A DNA stretch of 9,869 bases, from positions 1-9,869 of the forward strand of contig JAAYLY010000113.1 in NCBI GenBank assembly GCA_012521625.1, read 5' to 3'. Shown here one piece after another: positions 6,532 to 9,869 of this stretch (within the stretch, counting starts at the first letter, position 1; the number at the start of each line of letters is the position of its first letter). The DNA comes from Tissierellia bacterium (GTDB taxonomy: Bacteria > Bacillota > Clostridia > Tissierellales > Tissierellaceae). The notes under the pieces are model-generated. The model ran no database searches. It saw only the letters and a list, made by a program, of their open reading frames with translations, and was not told the DNA's origin. A program made the translations under genes and the position numbers.

Positions 6532-9261
6532 TTAGTTGGCTCCGCAACACTTTTTGTATTTTTTCCCACTTCCACATGGACAAGGGTCATTTCGACCAAC
6601 CTTCTTATTTTTATTGACTACAGGCTTATTGCCTTGACTATTCACATTAGGCGTGATGGGAACTGCAACCCTCTGCCTTTGAACCTTTTCTGGATTTTGT
6701 ACGTTGAATAAAAACTTAACAGTATCCTCAGCTATAGCATTGTTCATCTCTTCAAACATCTCATAGCCTTCAATTTGATATGCCCTTACAGGATCCTCCT
6801 GGCCATAGGCCCTTAGGCCGATACCCTGTCTTAATTGATCCATGGCATCTATATGATCCATCCATTTGGAATCTACTACCTTTAATAGTATTACCCTTTC
6901 AATTTCCCTAAACCTATCTTCACCAAATTCCTCTTCCTTAAGTCCATACTTTTCTTCAGCCTTTTCCATAATTTCATCTACTAGGGCCTCTTCAGTCCTA
7001 ATAGAAGCAGGATTCAGCTCTAGTTCCAGGCCAAATAGGCTCTTTACATAAAGCTTGATAGCTTCTAGGTCCCATTCATTAGGATTCTTAGACTGTAGGG
7101 TATTCATATGGACGTTGGCCTCAACTAGGCTCCTAGCCATATTCAACATATGCTGCCTTAGGTTTTCCCCTTCTAGGACCCTCCTTCTTTCAGCATAGAT
7201 AACTTCCCTTTGCTTATTCATTACATCGTCATACTGTAAGACATGCTTTCTGATGGCAAAGTTATTGCCCTCAACCCTCTTTTGGGCATTTTCTATGGTC
7301 CTAGTTAAGAGGGTATGCTCTAAAGGCTCATCATCAGGGAAGTTGACGGATTCAACTATCTGCTTTAGCCTTTCTCCACCAAATAACCTCATCAGGTCGT
7401 CTTCCAAGGAGATATAGAATCTAGAGCTACCCGGGTCACCCTGCCTACCTGCACGGCCCCTTAACTGGTTGTCGATACGCCTAGATTCGTGGCGTTCAGT
7501 TCCTATAATATGAAGGCCGCCAGCCTTAACTACCCTTTCATTCTCTTCATCAGTTTCCTTCTTAAATTCCTTAACTAATTCTTCATAGACCTTCCTAGCC
7601 TCTAAAACTTCTCCATCGTCGGTTTCATAAAAACCATCGATTTGGTTTAAAACTTCCTCTGAATAGCCCTCTTTCCTCATTTTCTCCTTAGCTAAGAATT
7701 CAGGATTTCCACCTAGAACTATGTCAGTACCCCTACCGGCCATGTTGGTAGCTATAGTTACAGCACCAAACCTTCCTGCCTCGGCTACTATCTTAGCCTC
7801 CAGTTCGTGGTACTTAGCATTTAATACCTCATGCCTTATTCCTTCTTTTTTCAACATCCTACTTAGTTGCTCTGACTTTTCTATGGATATGGTACCCACT
7901 AGGATAGGTTGGCCAGTCTTATGCCTTTCCTTAATCTCCTCTACCACGGCCCTAAACTTAGCCTCTTCAGTTTTATAGACCACATCTGGATAATCTACCC
8001 TGATAACCGGCTTGTTGGTAGGTATTTCGATTACATCCATATTGTAGATTTCTTTAAATTCGGTTTCCTCAGTCTTGGCAGTACCAGTCATACCAGCCAG
8101 CTTTTCATACATCCTGAAGTAGTTTTGGAAGGTGATGGTAGCTAGGGTCTTAGATTCAGATCTGATATTTAGGCCTTCCTTAGCCTCTATGGCCTGGTGC
8201 AGCCCATCGCTATACCTTCTACCATACATGAGGCGGCCGGTAAATTCATCTACTATGACTACTTCTCCGTCCTTTACCACATAGTCGATGTCCCTCTTCA
8301 TTATGTGGTTGGCCTTTAGGGCCTGGTTAATATGGTGGGCTAACTCCATATTATCCACATCCGCCAGGTTCTCTATACCGAAGTATTTTTCTGCCTTGGC
8401 AGTACCCTGCTCTGTTAGGATAACATTTCTAGCCTTTTCATCTACTAAAAAGTCTACAGTTTCCACCCTAATCTCCCTATCAAAGGGATCCCTCTTAGTC
8501 TCCTCTGGCTCTAAGACCCTACCCTTTAGGGTCCTAACGAAATTATTGGCATGGATATATAGGTCTGTGGACTTATCTCCCTGGCCAGAGATGATAAGAG
8601 GTGTCCTGGCCTCATCTATTAAGATACTGTCCACCTCGTCTACAATGGCATAATAAAGAGGCCTTTGGACCATCTCCTCCTTATATATGACCATATTATC
8701 CCTTAAATAATCGAAGCCGAATTCATTGTTGGTTCCGTAAGTTATATCTGCATTATAGGCCTCTTTCCTCTCCCTATTACTCATACCATGGAGGATGCAG
8801 CCTACGGACAGGCCTAGGAATTCATAAACCTTACCCATCCATTCCCTGTCCCTCTTAGCCAGATAATCATTTACCGTAACCACATGGACCCCCTTGCCAG
8901 CTAGGGCATTGAGATAGGCTGGCAGGGTAGCCACCAGGGTCTTACCCTCACCAGTCTTCATTTCTGCAATCCTACCCTGGTGGAGTATTATACCACCATA
9001 GAGCTGGACTTCAAAATGCTTCATGCCTAAAACCCTGTAGGCAGCCTCCCTAACTACTGCAAAGGCTTCCACCAGTATATCATCAAGGCTTTCTCCCCTA
9101 TTTAATCTATCTTTAAATTCTATAGTCTTCGCCTTAAGCTCTTGGTCAGTTAGACCACTCATTTGAGAGTCTAGACTCATTATCTGCTTTACCAAAGGTG
9201 AAATCTTCTTCAATTCTCTGGAACTATAGGTTCCGAATATCTTTTCCAATAAGCGAACCAT
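6532..9261 (-). CDS. secA: Protein translocase ATPase SecA
   Basis: Motor ATPase that drives preproteins through SecYEG at the inner face of the membrane. With the ATG at 9261-9259 the protein has 909 residues. That start has AAAGGTGG seven bases upstream; a TTG six codons earlier is in frame but lies before this site and is rejected. Seen in order: nucleotide-binding domain 1 with Walker A MKTGEGKT (101-108) and DEVD (208-211); the preprotein cross-linking domain (about 220-370); nucleotide-binding domain 2 with MAGRGTDIVLGG and LRGRAGRQGDPGSSRF; helical scaffold and wing; and a C-terminal zinc motif with Cys894, Cys896, Cys905 and Cys906 (C-x-C-x8-C-C), which in the family binds SecB or ribosomes. 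Length is at the long end, partly because of a charged stretch at about 245-268. It is first in an operon with prfB. Confidence 0.98.
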   Translation of the reverse strand: MVRLLEKIFGTYSSRELKKISPLVKQIMSLDSQMSGLTDQELKAKTIEFKDRLNRGESLDDILVEAFAVVREAAYRVLGMKHFEVQLYGGIILHQGRIAEMKTGEGKTLVATLPAYLNALAGKGVHVVTVNDYLAKRDREWMGKVYEFLGLSVGCILHGMSNRERKEAYNADITYGTNNEFGFDYLRDNMVIYKEEMVQRPLYYAIVDEVDSILIDEARTPLIISGQGDKSTDLYIHANNFVRTLKGRVLEPEETKRDPFDREIRVETVDFLVDEKARNVILTEQGTAKAEKYFGIENLADVDNMELAHHINQALKANHIMKRDIDYVVKDGEVVIVDEFTGRLMYGRRYSDGLHQAIEAKEGLNIRSESKTLATITFQNYFRMYEKLAGMTGTAKTEETEFKEIYNMDVIEIPTNKPVIRVDYPDVVYKTEEAKFRAVVEEIKERHKTGQPILVGTISIEKSEQLSRMLKKEGIRHEVLNAKYHELEAKIVAEAGRFGAVTIATNMAGRGTDIVLGGNPEFLAKEKMRKEGYSEEVLNQIDGFYETDDGEVLEARKVYEELVKEFKKETDEENERVVKAGGLHIIGTERHESRRIDNQLRGRAGRQGDPGSSRFYISLEDDLMRLFGGERLKQIVESVNFPDDEPLEHTLLTRTIENAQKRVEGNNFAIRKHVLQYDDVMNKQREVIYAERRRVLEGENLRQHMLNMARSLVEANVHMNTLQSKNPNEWDLEAIKLYVKSLFGLELELNPASIRTEEALVDEIMEKAEEKYGLKEEEFGEDRFREIERVILLKVVDSKWMDHIDAMDQLRQGIGLRAYGQEDPVRAYQIEGYEMFEEMNNAIAEDTVKFLFNVQNPEKVQRQRVAVPITPNVNSQGNKPVVNKNKKVGRNDPCPCGSGKKYKKCCGAN

Positions 9262-9294
9262 TATATAACCACCTTTCAATTATAGACCTATAAT

Positions 9295-9323
9295 ATTTTA
9301 TCATTATTGATACCCCCTTTCAA
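9295..9323 (-). promoter_or_regulatory. Sigma-A promoter for secA-prfB
   Basis: On the minus strand TTGAAA (9323-9318) is followed after exactly 17 bases by TAAAAT (9300-9295). Each hexamer has one mismatch to consensus. Transcription should start near 9288, about 27 bases before the secA ATG, leaving just enough leader for the ribosome binding site. It lies directly after the hpf terminator. Confidence 0.85.
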
Positions 9324-9336
9324 GCTGGGCAGGAAA

Positions 9337-9362
9337 AAAGTTGTAGCCCAGGCTACAACTTT
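9337..9362 (-). terminator. Intrinsic terminator of hpf
   Basis: AAAGTTGTAGC (9337-9347) pairs with GCTACAACTTT (9352-9362): an 11-bp stem with a four-base loop. On the minus strand it runs into TTTTTT then CC. It lies 22 bases past the hpf stop and before the secA promoter, so hpf and secA are separate transcripts. Confidence 0.93.
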
Positions 9363-9384
9363 ATATTAACCAATTTTTCCATAT

Positions 9385-9869
9385 TTATATAAAGGGTTCT
9401 ATTAAACCGTAGTTGCCATCCTTCCTCTTATAAACTATAGCTATTTCATCTGACTCAGCATCTTGGTATATGAAAAAATTATGTCCTAATAAGTCCATCT
9501 GGAGGATTGCTTCTTCTGCTGACATGGGCTTCAACTCAAACCTCTTTCTCCTTATGATCCTGGGTTTCTCATCCTCTGCTTCATCTTCCTCTATACTTAA
9601 GGGTGCCACATTTTCAAACCTTATAGTCTCCCCATTTAGATACCTTCTTTGTAGTCTGGTCTTATGCTTTCTAATCTGCCTTTCTAGGACATCTACAGCC
9701 TTATCTATGGCTGCATACATATCATCACTTGATTCCTCAGCCCTAATTATGGTGCCAGGTAGATTTATGGTGACCTCTATAATCTTTCGATTTCTCTGGG
9801 TGCTGAATGTGACATTACCCTCAATATCCTTTGGAAAATACTTATCTAATCTACTTAACTTCTTAGCAG
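9385..9869 (-). CDS. hpf: Ribosome hibernation promoting factor, long form (5' end outside the window)
   Basis: Binds the 30S decoding region and, through its C-terminal domain, pairs two 70S ribosomes into inactive 100S dimers in stationary phase or stress. The reading frame stays open to the window edge, so an additional 49 codons precede the internal Met at 9720-9718. The visible part has 160 residues and lacks roughly the first 20-25. It shows the N-terminal RaiA/HPF domain (LDKYFPKDI, then IIEVTINLP, then DDMYAAIDKAVDVLERQIRKHK), an acidic linker (IEEDEAEDEKP), and the dimerisation domain RFELKPMSAEEAILQMDLLG to DGNYGLIEP at the C-terminus. The long form is typical of Firmicutes and removes the need for a separate RMF. 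Its promoter is not in the window. Confidence 0.96.
   Translation of the reverse strand, partial: AKKLSRLDKYFPKDIEGNVTFSTQRNRKIIEVTINLPGTIIRAEESSDDMYAAIDKAVDVLERQIRKHKTRLQRRYLNGETIRFENVAPLSIEEDEAEDEKPRIIRRKRFELKPMSAEEAILQMDLLGHNFFIYQDAESDEIAIVYKRKDGNYGLIEPFI

Noticed and set aside
1559..8653. Many open frames on the plus strand opposite the amidohydrolase, kinase, tex and secA genes (for example 3598-3882, 4765-5085 and 8288-8653)
   Set aside because: They lie entirely opposite well-identified genes, have serine- and leucine-rich translations typical of antisense shadows, and show no recognisable domain. Their openness follows from the composition of the real genes.
9262..9279. TTG at 9279-9277 as the secA start, adding six residues
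   Set aside because: The Shine-Dalgarno AAAGGTGG lies downstream of this TTG and seven bases before the ATG at 9261-9259, so the ATG is the start.
9385..9720. A short 111-residue protein starting at the Met at 9720-9718
   Set aside because: The frame continues upstream to the window edge with clear HPF N-terminal sequence, so this is an internal methionine of a longer protein cut by the window.
1..9869. CRISPR array, tRNA or rRNA genes, insertion sequences, phage or defence genes
   Set aside because: No direct repeats with regular unique spacers, no cloverleaf or rRNA sequence and no transposase- or integrase-like frame were seen. The only tandem repeat is the short degenerate array at 180-250, which has no spacers.

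Overview
The window is an ordinary-looking chromosomal segment of a low-GC, Gram-positive anaerobe-type bacterium. A clostridial or Tissierella-like Firmicute fits best. This rests on AGGAGG-type ribosome binding sites, sigma-A promoters close to consensus, a long-form HPF, an FMN riboswitch on a RibU energy-coupling-factor substrate subunit, and the hpf / secA / prfB gene order. No lineage below that level can be proved from this sequence. All seven genes lie on the minus strand, so transcription runs from high to low coordinates.

Reading in the direction of transcription, the right edge holds hpf (ribosome hibernation factor, 5' end cut off by the window), closed by a strong terminator. A near-consensus promoter then starts secA (protein-export ATPase). 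21 bases after secA comes prfB (peptide chain release factor 2), which needs a +1 programmed frameshift at CUU UGA C to be made. A strong terminator overlaps the end of the prfB region. Next is tex (an S1-domain RNA-binding protein), followed 15 bases later by a small soluble histidine kinase without a sensor domain; the two look like one transcript. An amidohydrolase of the imidazolonepropionase-like group follows, with a possible promoter of its own.

The left third holds a compact riboflavin-uptake unit. It has a perfect TTGACA-17-TATAAT promoter, an FMN riboswitch, an attenuator terminator whose 5' arm can pair with the 5' strand of the riboswitch P1, a hairpin that covers part of the Shine-Dalgarno sequence, and ribU starting at TTG. 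Downstream of ribU lie a short degenerate tandem repeat, a terminator and AT-rich low-complexity sequence running to the left edge.

Functionally, hpf, secA, prfB and tex belong to translation, secretion and RNA housekeeping, and ribU is vitamin uptake under feedback control by FMN. The kinase and the amidohydrolase are the two genes whose specific role is not known. I found no CRISPR array, tRNA, rRNA, insertion sequence or phage gene, and no convincing new multi-gene system. The points most worth a second look are the layered control of ribU, the weak-looking frameshift stimulator of prfB, and the kinase coupled to tex.
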